NCBI GenBank assembly: GCA_021158055.1
Contig: JAGGVJ010000026.1
Location: 1-59,456 of the forward strand
Direction of reading: 5' to 3'
Length of the DNA stretch: 59,456 bases
Source of the DNA: Candidatus Iainarchaeum sp.
GTDB taxonomy: Archaea; Iainarchaeota; Iainarchaeia; JAGGVJ01
A program made the translations under genes and the position numbers. The notes beneath the pieces are model-generated. The model did no database searches. It was not told the origin of the DNA and worked only from the letters and a program-made list of their open reading frames with translations. Below are positions 15,052-22,265 of this stretch, one piece after another (within the stretch, counting starts at the first letter, position 1; each line of letters opens with the position of its first letter).

Positions 15052-15852
15052 ATGAGTGAACAAGTATACACCTACAACAATCCCTGCGGAGGAATCCCTG
15101 CAGAAAAAATGCTTTTAGCATGCACTGCAATTGCTGAAACCTTTGCAAACGGAACAGAAAGCTTTGAGACAGCCATCAACGAAAACAGGAAAAAGCTTTC
15201 ATGCATCGCAGGAATATCTGTTGAACGGACAGCAGTGCTTAAAGGACTTGTAAAGAACTCGATAAAAGCGCCAGAAAAGGGTGTGAAAAAGGCAGGCAAC
15301 ATCCAAAAGGCGATAATCGAACTGAACCCGAACAAACCCATAAACGCAAAGGCAGGAAAGGGTTCAAGAACAGGAAAAGTTTTCAAACCGCCCGTTACAG
15401 TGGTGGCTGAAATGGAAAAAGACAATCCTGAAAGTGCCAAAGTGCAGATAATAATGCCTTTTTCTGCTGAAGACGATTCGGAATGCGACCAACTGGCAAA
15501 GGACATAATAAAAGACCTTTATGTCATGGCCACTGGAAAGCACATTACTGACAGTCAGATACAATTCATGGAACCAGCCCCCCTCAACCAAAGTGTGTGC
15601 GTGGAATGCGGAGAAAAAACACTCCATATCCACTACTGTCCGCTTTGTGGAAACCGATACTGCTCAAAACACAGGAGCCCGGTAAACCACAGGTGCTGCA
15701 ATTTGTCTGCAGTAACAAAAGAGCACAAAACAGCAAATCCAAAAGGGACAATCACCAAGGCAGAGGGAACAACCGGCATGGAACACGAATCCACAGCAGG
15801 ACACGAGCCCACAGCAATAACTGTAGAACGCAGAACGCAAATGTGCGGGTGA
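15052..15852 (+). CDS. AN1-type zinc-finger protein
   Basis: 266 residues. ATG 15052 was chosen because TAGGAGGAATCAAG sits directly before it; the ORF also extends upstream. Residues 183-215 form a textbook AN1 finger: C183-x2-C186-x9-C196-x2-C199-x4-C204-x2-H207-x5-H213-x-C215. Residues 1-180 are helical to mixed, with a lysine-rich stretch near 75-120. AN1 proteins in eukaryotes (ZFAND family, Cuz1) act with p97/Cdc48 and the proteasome, so an AN1 gene in a Cdc48-like operon is meaningful. The C-terminal 50 residues are polar and probably disordered. A duplicated terminator follows at 15888. Confidence 0.85.
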   Translation: MSEQVYTYNNPCGGIPAEKMLLACTAIAETFANGTESFETAINENRKKLSCIAGISVERTAVLKGLVKNSIKAPEKGVKKAGNIQKAIIELNPNKPINAKAGKGSRTGKVFKPPVTVVAEMEKDNPESAKVQIIMPFSAEDDSECDQLAKDIIKDLYVMATGKHITDSQIQFMEPAPLNQSVCVECGEKTLHIHYCPLCGNRYCSKHRSPVNHRCCNLSAVTKEHKTANPKGTITKAEGTTGMEHESTAGHEPTAITVERRTQMCG

Positions 15853-15887
15853 ACACCCCCTTGAAAAAGGATACCCACCTAATCTGA

Positions 15888-15927
15888 GGGGTTGGCTTTA
15901 TTTTTCACGCTGCCCCACGGTTTTTTT
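15888..15927 (+). terminator. Terminator-like hairpin, copy A of a duplicated element
   Basis: GGGG plus TGGC (15888 on) pairs with GCTG plus CCCC across the loop TTTATTTTTCAC, followed by seven T residues. The core is repeated at 16584-16623. Confidence 0.55.
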
Positions 15928-16008
15928 ATTACCCATGTAACGGCAAAGAAGGCAGAATAATACACATCCCCCTTCACCGTATTGCACAAGCAAAACCCAA
16001 TTGCATCA

Positions 16009-16123
16009 GCAGTTGAACCGCACGCAACCGGCGCATGCCCCTATTTTAGGGTTCAAATCCCGCAACTGCCATCGCTTTGCAAACCGGCAAAGCAAACAAC
16101 GCAAACAGCAAAAATTCGCTGTT
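16009..16123 (+). ncRNA. tRNA-like structured leader, copy 6
   Basis: GCAGTTG (16009-16015) pairs with CAACTGC (16063-16069). The internal hairpin is GCACGC/GCATGC. The T-arm motif is GGG-TTCAAAT-CCC. Following hairpins are GCTTTGC (16074-16080) with GCAAAGC (16087-16093), and AACAGC (16104-16109) with GCTGTT (16118-16123). The sequence is nearly identical to copy 7 from GCATCAGCAG onward. Confidence 0.7.
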
Positions 16124-16146
16124 AAACAAAGTTTAGAAGTGTAAAA

Positions 16147-16515
16147 ATGGACCGAGAAACCAACACAGTGCACATAAGAACAGCAGTCATAGAAGAAGAG
16201 ATCAGCACAGATAAAAGACTGATGCTGCATCAGGACACTGAATTCAAGGAAAACATTGCCTGCGCAGGCATAATGTGTGAAGATAGCCTTTGGCATATCA
16301 ACGCAAAGAACATCGACACAAACGGCGGCGACATCGAGGCATGGAATATTGATGTAAAAGGAAACATCAACACGTGGAACATCCTTGCAGAGGGAAACAT
16401 CAACGCAGGAGACATCAATGCGGACACCCTCAAAGCAAAGAACATCCTTGCAAGCGACATGAAAGTAAAAGGACCTATTGTCAAGATATACCAAATAAAC
16501 AAAAGGACAAATTAA
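16147..16515 (+). CDS. Small beta-solenoid-like repeat protein
   Basis: 122 residues, starting at ATG 16147 with a weak ribosome site 23 nt after leader 6. From about residue 55 a short repeat of the form x-N/D-I-x-A/T-x-x recurs (AKNIDTNGGDIEAWNIDVKG, then GNINTWNILAEG, GNINAGDINA, KAKNILAS). Isoleucines spaced 5 to 7 residues apart suggest a right-handed beta-helix like those of polymer-forming or phage spike/baseplate proteins. The N-terminal 50 residues are charged. The exact role is unknown. Confidence 0.65.
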   Translation: MDRETNTVHIRTAVIEEEISTDKRLMLHQDTEFKENIACAGIMCEDSLWHINAKNIDTNGGDIEAWNIDVKGNINTWNILAEGNINAGDINADTLKAKNILASDMKVKGPIVKIYQINKRTN

Positions 16516-16583
16516 CGCAAAAAGGAAGATCAACGCAACAAAGATCAAAGAGTGCAAATGAGTACTCCTTGATTAGTAAATGG

Positions 16584-16623
16584 AAGGGCCGGCTTTATTT
16601 TTCACGCTGCCCACTCTCCTTTT
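16584..16623 (+). terminator. Terminator-like hairpin, copy B of a duplicated element
   Basis: GGGCCGGC pairs imperfectly with GCTGCCC across the loop TTTATTTTTCAC. The core is identical to the hairpin at 15888, with a weaker T-run at the end. Confidence 0.5.
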
Positions 16624-16640
16624 ACACAGAGGAAAAGATA

Positions 16641-16886
16641 ATGAACAATAAAGACATGGAACAAATCCTGAAACTCATCAAAAAACCCAGGTATAATGGG
16701 TGCATAACACGTACGACAGTTATACACATAACTAAACTGTCTGCTCAAAGGATTGATGATGCTGCGCACTGCTTGGAAAAACTTGACATAATCAACATCA
16801 TTTATGGCAAGCATCACGGAATGAGAACAAGCACCCACTACCAATTGATCAGTTGGGAGGAAGAGATACAGAGATATTTTCATTAA
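16641..16886 (+). CDS. Small winged-helix-like DNA-binding protein
   Basis: 81 residues from ATG 16641, with AGAGGAAAAG just upstream. The pattern is helix (MEQILKLIKKP), helix (TRTTVIHITKLS), helix (RIDDAAHCLEKLDII), then a strand and wing (NIIYGKHHGMRTSTHYQLI). This fits a compact winged helix-turn-helix such as a plasmid or virus regulator. It is a fold guess from sequence pattern, not a family match. It is the only likely transcription regulator I see in the left region. Confidence 0.6.
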   Translation: MNNKDMEQILKLIKKPRYNGCITRTTVIHITKLSAQRIDDAAHCLEKLDIINIIYGKHHGMRTSTHYQLISWEEEIQRYFH

Positions 16887-16916
16887 CAACCGAAAAAGAC
16901 AAAGCCACTCGCATCA

Positions 16917-17006
16917 GCAGTTGAACCGCACGCAACGGAGCATGCACCTATTTTAGGGTTCGAATCCCGCAACTGCAATCGCTTTGCCAACAGCAACCGG
17001 CAAAGC
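16917..17006 (+). ncRNA. tRNA-like structured leader, copy 7
   Basis: GCAGTTG (16917-16923) pairs with CAACTGC (16970-16976). The T-arm motif is GGG-TTCGAAT-CCC. The internal hairpin is GCACGC/GCATGC. The following hairpin is perfect: GCTTTGCC (16981-16988) with GGCAAAGC (16999-17006). The gene at 17031 follows with CGGAGAC. Confidence 0.7.
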
Positions 17007-17030
17007 AATAAAGACATCGGAGACAACATA

Positions 17031-17945
17031 ATGTCGGAAAAACGACCACCTATGAAAGCAGAATATTGCTTCAGAAGCGATATCAAACCCACCAGCACTC
17101 CACAAACGAACATAAGTCAGTACAAGCATGGAGATCAGACACTGGCAATCAACCGTGCCAGAGAAAAAGTGCAGTTAGACACGCAAAGTGTCCTGCACAT
17201 TGAAAAAATCAATGACACTTTTGTGACATGGTATGTTACACTGGGTGAACATGTTATTACAACAATGGCACCCTGGATCAGCAACACCCAAGCACAAAAA
17301 ACATTGGTCAACGGATATCTCAACGCCCAAGCATATGACATAAACGGTTGCGGGTATTTTGTATACCTCAACAAAGAGAATAACACCCTTGTTGAAACCA
17401 AATACGTGTTCAGGTTTCTCAAAAGACAAAAGAATGACACAGTCACCATAAAAGTGACAAAATTCTCAAAGCCCCACAAGGAGACAATACCAAACAGCAT
17501 TATGAAAACAAGCGAAACCATAAATGTGGTCCTGCCAAAAGCAAGGGACGAGAACCCGAATCATTTCCCGGAAAGCATACCCCTGTTTTCAAACGGCAGA
17601 CATACGATCTACCTGGCCTATAACGGCTACAACGGCCCGCATCACAAAACGTACGAATTCGGCTTGTATGTAAAGAGCACCAACGGAAGATGGGCAGCTT
17701 TCCAGGTCTTCCAAGCGTCACTCAAGAAGGATAATCCAGAGTGGAAACACTTACACACAAAACTGGAGGGGCACATAAGACTGCGGAAAGACATCCCGCA
17801 ATCGGTTAAACTCATTGCCAACAGTGCTTTGCCAGCCACCGACCGCAATACTCAGCCACTGGAACTCAATTTCCAGCTCAACAGTGCTGATGAAAGGATC
17901 GCCGCAATGACAATCTGGAATGCCAAACCAGAAAATTGCACCTGA
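17031..17945 (+). CDS. Hypothetical protein, paralog of the 17970 gene
   Basis: 304 residues, starting at ATG 17031 with CGGAGACAAC upstream. Residues about 55-140 match the next protein: SVLHIEKINDTFVTWYVTL against CILHIDKIDNDVSLLEWHV, and YVFRFLKRQKN against YLIKFLKDKRN. Beta-rich, soluble, basic, with no membrane segment. A second, distinct beta-rich half (about 165-304) includes RHTIYLAYNGYNGP and KTYEFGLYVKS, which look like an immunoglobulin-like or jelly-roll fold. Function unknown; a structural protein of an element is one possibility. Confidence 0.6.
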   Translation: MSEKRPPMKAEYCFRSDIKPTSTPQTNISQYKHGDQTLAINRAREKVQLDTQSVLHIEKINDTFVTWYVTLGEHVITTMAPWISNTQAQKTLVNGYLNAQAYDINGCGYFVYLNKENNTLVETKYVFRFLKRQKNDTVTIKVTKFSKPHKETIPNSIMKTSETINVVLPKARDENPNHFPESIPLFSNGRHTIYLAYNGYNGPHHKTYEFGLYVKSTNGRWAAFQVFQASLKKDNPEWKHLHTKLEGHIRLRKDIPQSVKLIANSALPATDRNTQPLELNFQLNSADERIAAMTIWNAKPENCT

Positions 17946-17969
17946 TCAAGAATGACAAGGACAGGATAA

Positions 17970-18392
17970 ATGCCGGAAAAAGGGCGCACTGGCCCAACAG
18001 AAGGAAATCCGGGAAGAAAACTGCACAGCGAAAGCAACATCCAATCCTGCGACACCGTACCAAGACACTCAGTACGGCTAAAAACAGGAAAGCGAATACC
18101 ACTTGACAATCAAAATCAATGCATCCTGCACATTGACAAGATTGACAACGATGTTTCTCTATTGGAATGGCATGTCAAACTGGATAAAGTGACAAACCCA
18201 CCAGTAATCATTGATGCTGCAGCATACAGCATAGCTGGCAAAGGGCACTTTAAATGCCTTCTCAAAGCGAATGACGACAGCATTCACACCATCCAGGTTA
18301 CTTATCTGATTAAGTTCCTGAAAGACAAAAGAAACAGAGTTTACACAAAGTGGGTAAAAACCGTACTCTGGTGGACCAGCGACAATCCGTGA
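17970..18392 (+). CDS. Hypothetical protein, shorter paralog of the 17031 gene
   Basis: 140 residues, starting at ATG 17970, 24 nt after the preceding stop, with CAAGGACAGG upstream. It covers only the first domain of the 304-residue neighbour (shared LHI-x-KI and FLK-x-x-x-N blocks), so it is a tandem duplicate of that domain. Beta-rich, soluble, basic. A GCTTCC/GGAAGC terminator follows at 18446, closing the last unit of the left region. Confidence 0.6.
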   Translation: MPEKGRTGPTEGNPGRKLHSESNIQSCDTVPRHSVRLKTGKRIPLDNQNQCILHIDKIDNDVSLLEWHVKLDKVTNPPVIIDAAAYSIAGKGHFKCLLKANDDSIHTIQVTYLIKFLKDKRNRVYTKWVKTVLWWTSDNP

Positions 18393-18445
18393 CAAAGAAA
18401 CCAGCAACCGGTTTTGAACAGATCGGTTTCGCGAACGTAACTTAA

Positions 18446-18485
18446 GCTTCCTTTAATTTTTGGGAAGCACCCCTTCTTTTTTTCT
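18446..18485 (+). terminator. Terminator-like hairpin (GCTTCC/GGAAGC plus T-run)
   Basis: GCTTCC (18446-18451) pairs with GGAAGC (18463-18468), followed by CTTCTTTTTTT. It is the third copy of the element seen at 5487 and 6447. Confidence 0.6.
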
Positions 18486-18557
18486 TTTGCCCTATACCAA
18501 GACAAGGAAACCAGCAACAGATTGAGATTGACTGAATCCGGATTCATTTAAATAAAC

Positions 18558-18604
18558 CTTTTTTTTGGCAAAAATAAAAAAGGAAAAACATTATTTCCAT
18601 TAAA
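18558..18604. repeat. Direct repeat, left copy, flanking the HerA-like unit
   Basis: About 47 bp beginning CTTTTTTTTGGC and ending TTATTTCCATTAAA. It is about 85-90 percent identical by eye to 22174-22221. Confidence 0.55.
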
Positions 18605-18639
18605 ACAACATCAACAACCCTTATGATGCACACAATTTA

Positions 18640-18657
18640 CCTGGACACACGTCCAGG
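18640..18657. repeat. Perfect 7-bp inverted repeat, possible operator
   Basis: CCTGGAC-acac-GTCCAGG lies upstream of the TATA-like boxes and is not followed by a T-run, so an operator or protein site is more likely than a terminator. Confidence 0.45.
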
Positions 18658-18867
18658 CACCGGCACACAGACTCAAACATACAGTTATGTATTTATATGC
18701 GTTCAGTTACAATTAATTTGAAGTCATTTGTTTGTTCATCTTCAAGATATGACTAGTTACCTACAAAGTACTACATTATATAAACATATTATACAAACAA
18801 ACAGCTTGACCAAAAATATAAAAATTCCGGATTACACATAAAGATTGATGAATCTTTTTTGCAAATG

Positions 18868-18876
18868 TTTATATAT
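18868..18876 (+). promoter_or_regulatory. Probable TATA box of the HerA-like operon
   Basis: TTTATATAT lies about 42-50 nt before the ATG at 18918, predicting a transcript start near 18895 and a short leader. Confidence 0.5.
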
Positions 18877-18917
18877 GTTAATTGTTTAATATAGTCAACA
18901 GTTTAACCGTGAAACAG

Positions 18918-19073
18918 ATGGAAAGAAAAAAAACAGAAGAAGAAGTTGTGTATGACAGCAAAATCAAAACTGTTGAAGAATGTTTGTACTACCCTGACAC
19001 AGGTAAAACAATCATGAAATTCAAGTATTACAAAAACGGTAAAAAAATAGGTGAAAAAACAATTGAACTATAA
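18918..19073 (+). CDS. 51-residue charged protein, first gene of the HerA-like operon
   Basis: ATG 18918 (MERKKTEEEVVYD start) is preferred over upstream in-frame codons because the TATA box at 18868 would place the transcript start near 18895. The peptide is charged and alternates beta-like stretches (GKTIMKFKYYKNGKKIGEKT), as in a small beta-hairpin protein. The next gene starts 11 nt later with GAGGTGAG. I know no family. Confidence 0.55.
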   Translation: MERKKTEEEVVYDSKIKTVEECLYYPDTGKTIMKFKYYKNGKKIGEKTIEL

Positions 19074-19084
19074 GAGGTGAGGAA

Positions 19085-19522
19085 ATGGCAATAGAAGAAC
19101 TATACTTACTGGGTGGAGGCGCGTTATTGTTATTGGGAATATCTTATTATTACATCAAATCAAAATCAGCCAACAAGTCAAAAGCAGATCCTCTTGTGAT
19201 ACAGTTTTACACTGAAAACGAAGACAAAATCGTCAAAACAATGGATGGCCTCAACTGTATTACAAAAAGGAACTACGGGCAAAAACTCTCCCCTGAAATA
19301 GAAGAACACCCGACCGTTTCCTCAATCGCGAGAATGATGGCAGAAAGCATAAACAGCCAGGCCGGAGACAACTCATTAAAGGCGTTCCAGATTCTTGAAG
19401 AAAACAAACCGAGAACACTTGCCCAGACAGAAGCACTGAAAACCTACTTCAAGACAAAGGAAAAATACTACGAAGCCCTTGCAAAAAACGGAGTGGTAGT
19501 CAACCCCGACCAGGAACTTTAA
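19085..19522 (+). CDS. Single-pass membrane protein of the HerA-like operon
   Basis: 145 residues, starting at ATG 19085 with AAGAGGTGAGGAA upstream. One membrane helix near the N-terminus (residues 6-24, LYLLGGGALLLLGISYYYI) is followed by a basic stop-transfer segment (KSKSANKSK) and a soluble helical domain of about 110 residues. The topology suggests a helical domain anchored to the membrane on the cytoplasmic side. It ends 12 nt before the ATPase gene, so it may tether or regulate that ATPase. Confidence 0.7.
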   Translation: MAIEELYLLGGGALLLLGISYYYIKSKSANKSKADPLVIQFYTENEDKIVKTMDGLNCITKRNYGQKLSPEIEEHPTVSSIARMMAESINSQAGDNSLKAFQILEENKPRTLAQTEALKTYFKTKEKYYEALAKNGVVVNPDQEL

Positions 19523-19534
19523 ACGTGAAGCAAA

Positions 19535-22153
19535 ATGCTCGGAATCAACTTTCACGAAGACATCGTCACTTTCCCAATATGGAGTTCCGGGGAAAAAACA
19601 ATCCGACTGCTTAGCCGCGGCATCAAATACTTCAAAATAAAAAGCATTGCAAACGAGCACAGCGACCTGATTCAAAGCGTAAGCAAATTCAAAAACGCGT
19701 CTTTTGGAATAATTGTCAACAAAACAGAAAAAAAATTTGATTCCTACTTGTTTACTGCGGGAAACGTAACAAACAATAATCAAATGCCTGAAAAAATAAA
19801 GACAAACCTTCACATTTACGAGCAGACATTCATTTCAACACTCAAGGGATTTGACCTTGAACCGGTAAAAGACACGGAAATCAAAGACGTTTTTTTCGCA
19901 CCGCTTGGCGGAACACCCTCGTCAATCGATATAAAAAAAGAAGTCATTGTTGAATCAGGCACAGACAAATTCAAAATAATGGCAGGAAAACTTGAATTCA
20001 CAGAAACATTCCAGGAAACCGAACACATTTTAATGGAAGAAAAACTAAACGATTTTTTTGACAACATAGTTCCACTTGACATAAACTTTTCTTACATCGG
20101 AAGCGTAAGCCCGTGCGAAGACGGGTTCAAGTTCACAGCCTACCTAATCGTCAGGAAAAAAATAGACTCAACAGACGACAACTCAATAGTCTCTGACAAG
20201 CTTTCCCTTGTGAAAATGCTCAAAAACTCCTTCGGCTCAGAAAACGTAACATTCAAACTCAACACAAAAAAGTACCTTGAAGAAGCACTTTACACCCTGA
20301 CAAACACCGACACGGTTATCTCAAAAGACCACGCAAAAAACCTGCTGATTCTCCCCGGCTTCATCAAAGAACGCGGATCCGACCACTTCAAATCAATCGG
20401 GGAAAAAGAAACGCAAGGAGACATTCCTATCGGGCACATCCTTTCAAACGGCAAAAGAGTGCATGAATTCGGACTCAACCCCTCTGAATTACTGCGCCAC
20501 ACCTACATTTGCGGAAGCAGCGGTTCAGGAAAGACAATCGCCTGCAAGCACATTGTAATGAACGCAATAAACGCCGGATACAAAGTACTGCTGCTGGACT
20601 TAAGCAAAAGAAGCTACCGTGACTTAATCAACATGGGTTACGATTTCAAGACATTCACGCCCGGAAGAAGCGTCGCGCCTTTTCAGACAAATTTTTTGAG
20701 CCCGCCGACAGGAGTGGAACCCGCAGAATGGGCAAAAGCATGGGCAGACGTCTTCACCGAGTCATGGGGAATCGGTGAAGGAGGCCACTCAATAGTATTG
20801 AACCTGATAAAAGACCTCTACGAATCAAGAGGAATATTTAACGGAAGCACAGATTACCCAAACATACTTGACTTCAAAAAAGCAATTGAAGCATATGAAA
20901 AAATACTCGAGGGCCGTGAATCAGAATGGACAAAATCAGTCAAAAGAGCAGTGAACGTGTTAACATTCAAGTCAAGCAGTGAAATGTACAGCCACGAAGG
21001 CTACCCGCTTGAAAAACTGCTTAATCAAAACACGCTGATGGAGCTTGACTCGCTTGGAGAATACGAAAAAAGATACTTTGTAAACAACCTGTTGTTCTGG
21101 ATATACAAATACCTCCTCAACAAAGAAAAAACAGATAAACTGCGCCTGCTTGTGGTCATAGAAGAAGCGCACAACATCTTCAACCAGAAAAACTTAATGG
21201 ACAAAGAATCCATTCTCGACCAGCTTTTCAGGCAGATCCGCGAACTCGGGGTAGGGTTTATCACAATTGACCAGTCGCCTGCAAAATTCAGCAAAGTGGT
21301 CCTGGAAAACACATATACCAAAATAGCGCTCACCCTCTCTTACCGCGACAACATTGACGTGGTTGCAAAATCCATGGGGTTCTCAAGAGAACAAACCGAC
21401 CTTTTAAACAAACTGGACATAAGCGAAGCAATCGTAAACCTTTCAGGGCGCATAATCAACCCGTTCCTCATAAGCATCGACAACATTGAATCACACACCA
21501 TAAACGACGAATTTATCGCAAGAAAATTCAAATTCGACGGGCTTGACAAATACTTACAACTCGACAAGGCAAACGAAAAAATGGAAAAAATTCCCAGCAC
21601 TGAAGCAAAAATCCACTCAAGCCTGAAAGACATCTTGTTTGACCCCCACCACCTCGCAATAGTCAAGAAAAAAATATCAAAAATGACCCCTGAAATGAAC
21701 AATGTTTTCACGGCAGTCGGAAACGGAGAAGTGCTAACTGAAAAAGACAACATGAAAACAGGCATTTCAAAAGACGACTTTTCAGCCGCCTTGACACAAC
21801 TCATAAACCTTGGATTTGTAAGATTCAAAAAAACAAATGCAAACAACTTCATTTACTTCCTTGCACCCGAAGGCGAAGCAGCTTACGGCGTGCTGTTTGG
21901 CATGAAACTCTACGAAGAGGAAATTCTAGTGCAGGCAGAAGGAGAAATGAAACAAAAAATAGACCTATCACGCCTAAATCATACACTGAAAGAACTTGCA
22001 TTAAATAAAAAAGAAATCTGGATATTTGCAGACGACGCAAACCTGTCAAACCGGGCAATCCAGGAAGCGGCAAAATTCAACTTCAACGAAAACATAGAAC
22101 TGGAAATAAACATACAATGCAATGACGTGCACAGGAATTTCCTGTTCAAATAA
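19535..22153 (+). CDS. HerA/VirB4-like (DUF87-type) AAA+ ATPase
   Basis: 872 residues from ATG 19535. Walker A CGSSGSGKT (Gly at residue 327) is followed by the HerA-type segment KVLLLDLSKRSYRDL. Walker B is LLVVIEEAHNIF (Glu543), typical of HerA/TraC/VirB4 relatives. Next comes the sensor segment GVGFITIDQSPAKFSKVVLENT. The N-terminal 300 residues are divergent and probably a barrel or docking domain. Residues about 690-760 look like a winged helix (SKDDFSAALTQLINLGFVRF). Such ATPases pump DNA (HerA in end resection, TraC/VirB4 in conjugation and packaging). With a membrane-anchored partner just upstream, DNA translocation at the membrane is plausible. Flanking direct repeats suggest the unit may be a module. 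Confidence 0.85.
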   Translation: MLGINFHEDIVTFPIWSSGEKTIRLLSRGIKYFKIKSIANEHSDLIQSVSKFKNASFGIIVNKTEKKFDSYLFTAGNVTNNNQMPEKIKTNLHIYEQTFISTLKGFDLEPVKDTEIKDVFFAPLGGTPSSIDIKKEVIVESGTDKFKIMAGKLEFTETFQETEHILMEEKLNDFFDNIVPLDINFSYIGSVSPCEDGFKFTAYLIVRKKIDSTDDNSIVSDKLSLVKMLKNSFGSENVTFKLNTKKYLEEALYTLTNTDTVISKDHAKNLLILPGFIKERGSDHFKSIGEKETQGDIPIGHILSNGKRVHEFGLNPSELLRHTYICGSSGSGKTIACKHIVMNAINAGYKVLLLDLSKRSYRDLINMGYDFKTFTPGRSVAPFQTNFLSPPTGVEPAEWAKAWADVFTESWGIGEGGHSIVLNLIKDLYESRGIFNGSTDYPNILDFKKAIEAYEKILEGRESEWTKSVKRAVNVLTFKSSSEMYSHEGYPLEKLLNQNTLMELDSLGEYEKRYFVNNLLFWIYKYLLNKEKTDKLRLLVVIEEAHNIFNQKNLMDKESILDQLFRQIRELGVGFITIDQSPAKFSKVVLENTYTKIALTLSYRDNIDVVAKSMGFSREQTDLLNKLDISEAIVNLSGRIINPFLISIDNIESHTINDEFIARKFKFDGLDKYLQLDKANEKMEKIPSTEAKIHSSLKDILFDPHHLAIVKKKISKMTPEMNNVFTAVGNGEVLTEKDNMKTGISKDDFSAALTQLINLGFVRFKKTNANNFIYFLAPEGEAAYGVLFGMKLYEEEILVQAEGEMKQKIDLSRLNHTLKELALNKKEIWIFADDANLSNRAIQEAAKFNFNENIELEINIQCNDVHRNFLFK

Positions 22154-22173
22154 CTGTTATCAGGTCAATGGTG

Positions 22174-22221
22174 CTTTTTTTTGGAAAAAAAATAAAAAGG
22201 AAAAACTTTATTTCCCTTAAA
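22174..22221. repeat. Direct repeat, right copy, flanking the HerA-like unit
   Basis: It begins CTTTTTTTTGGA and ends TTATTTCCCTTAAA, closely matching 18558-18604 in the same orientation. It sits between the convergent HerA-like and IPP isomerase genes. The short repeat GTTAAACAAAATTC occurs twice just after it. Confidence 0.55.
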
Positions 22222-22265
22222 GAAAAAGTTAAACAAAATTCGGTTAACGTTAAACAAAATTCAGC

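Larger units (their letters stand above)
18486..18917 (+). other. AT-rich regulatory region upstream of the HerA-like unit
   Basis: About 430 nt without a gene. It contains the left copy of a direct repeat (18558-18604), a perfect inverted repeat (18640-18657), TATA-like boxes near 18691 (TATTTATATG), 18774 (TTATATAAAC) and 18868 (TTTATATAT), and a looser inverted repeat TTGAAG...CTTCAA near 18719-18754. This density suggests a regulated promoter, or more than one. Confidence 0.45.

Noticed and set aside
4844-17006. Integron attC sites in the left region
   Set aside because: The elements are folded and next to single genes, and GTTGAAC resembles half of an attC core, but the other end (CCGCAAC/CCACAAC) does not match RYYYAAC, the order of half-sites is wrong, and the T-arm motif is a tRNA feature.
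4844-17006. Ordinary tRNA genes at the leader positions
   Set aside because: Acceptor and T-arm parts are present, but the elements are only 60-65 nt, with no normal D-arm or seven-base anticodon loop.
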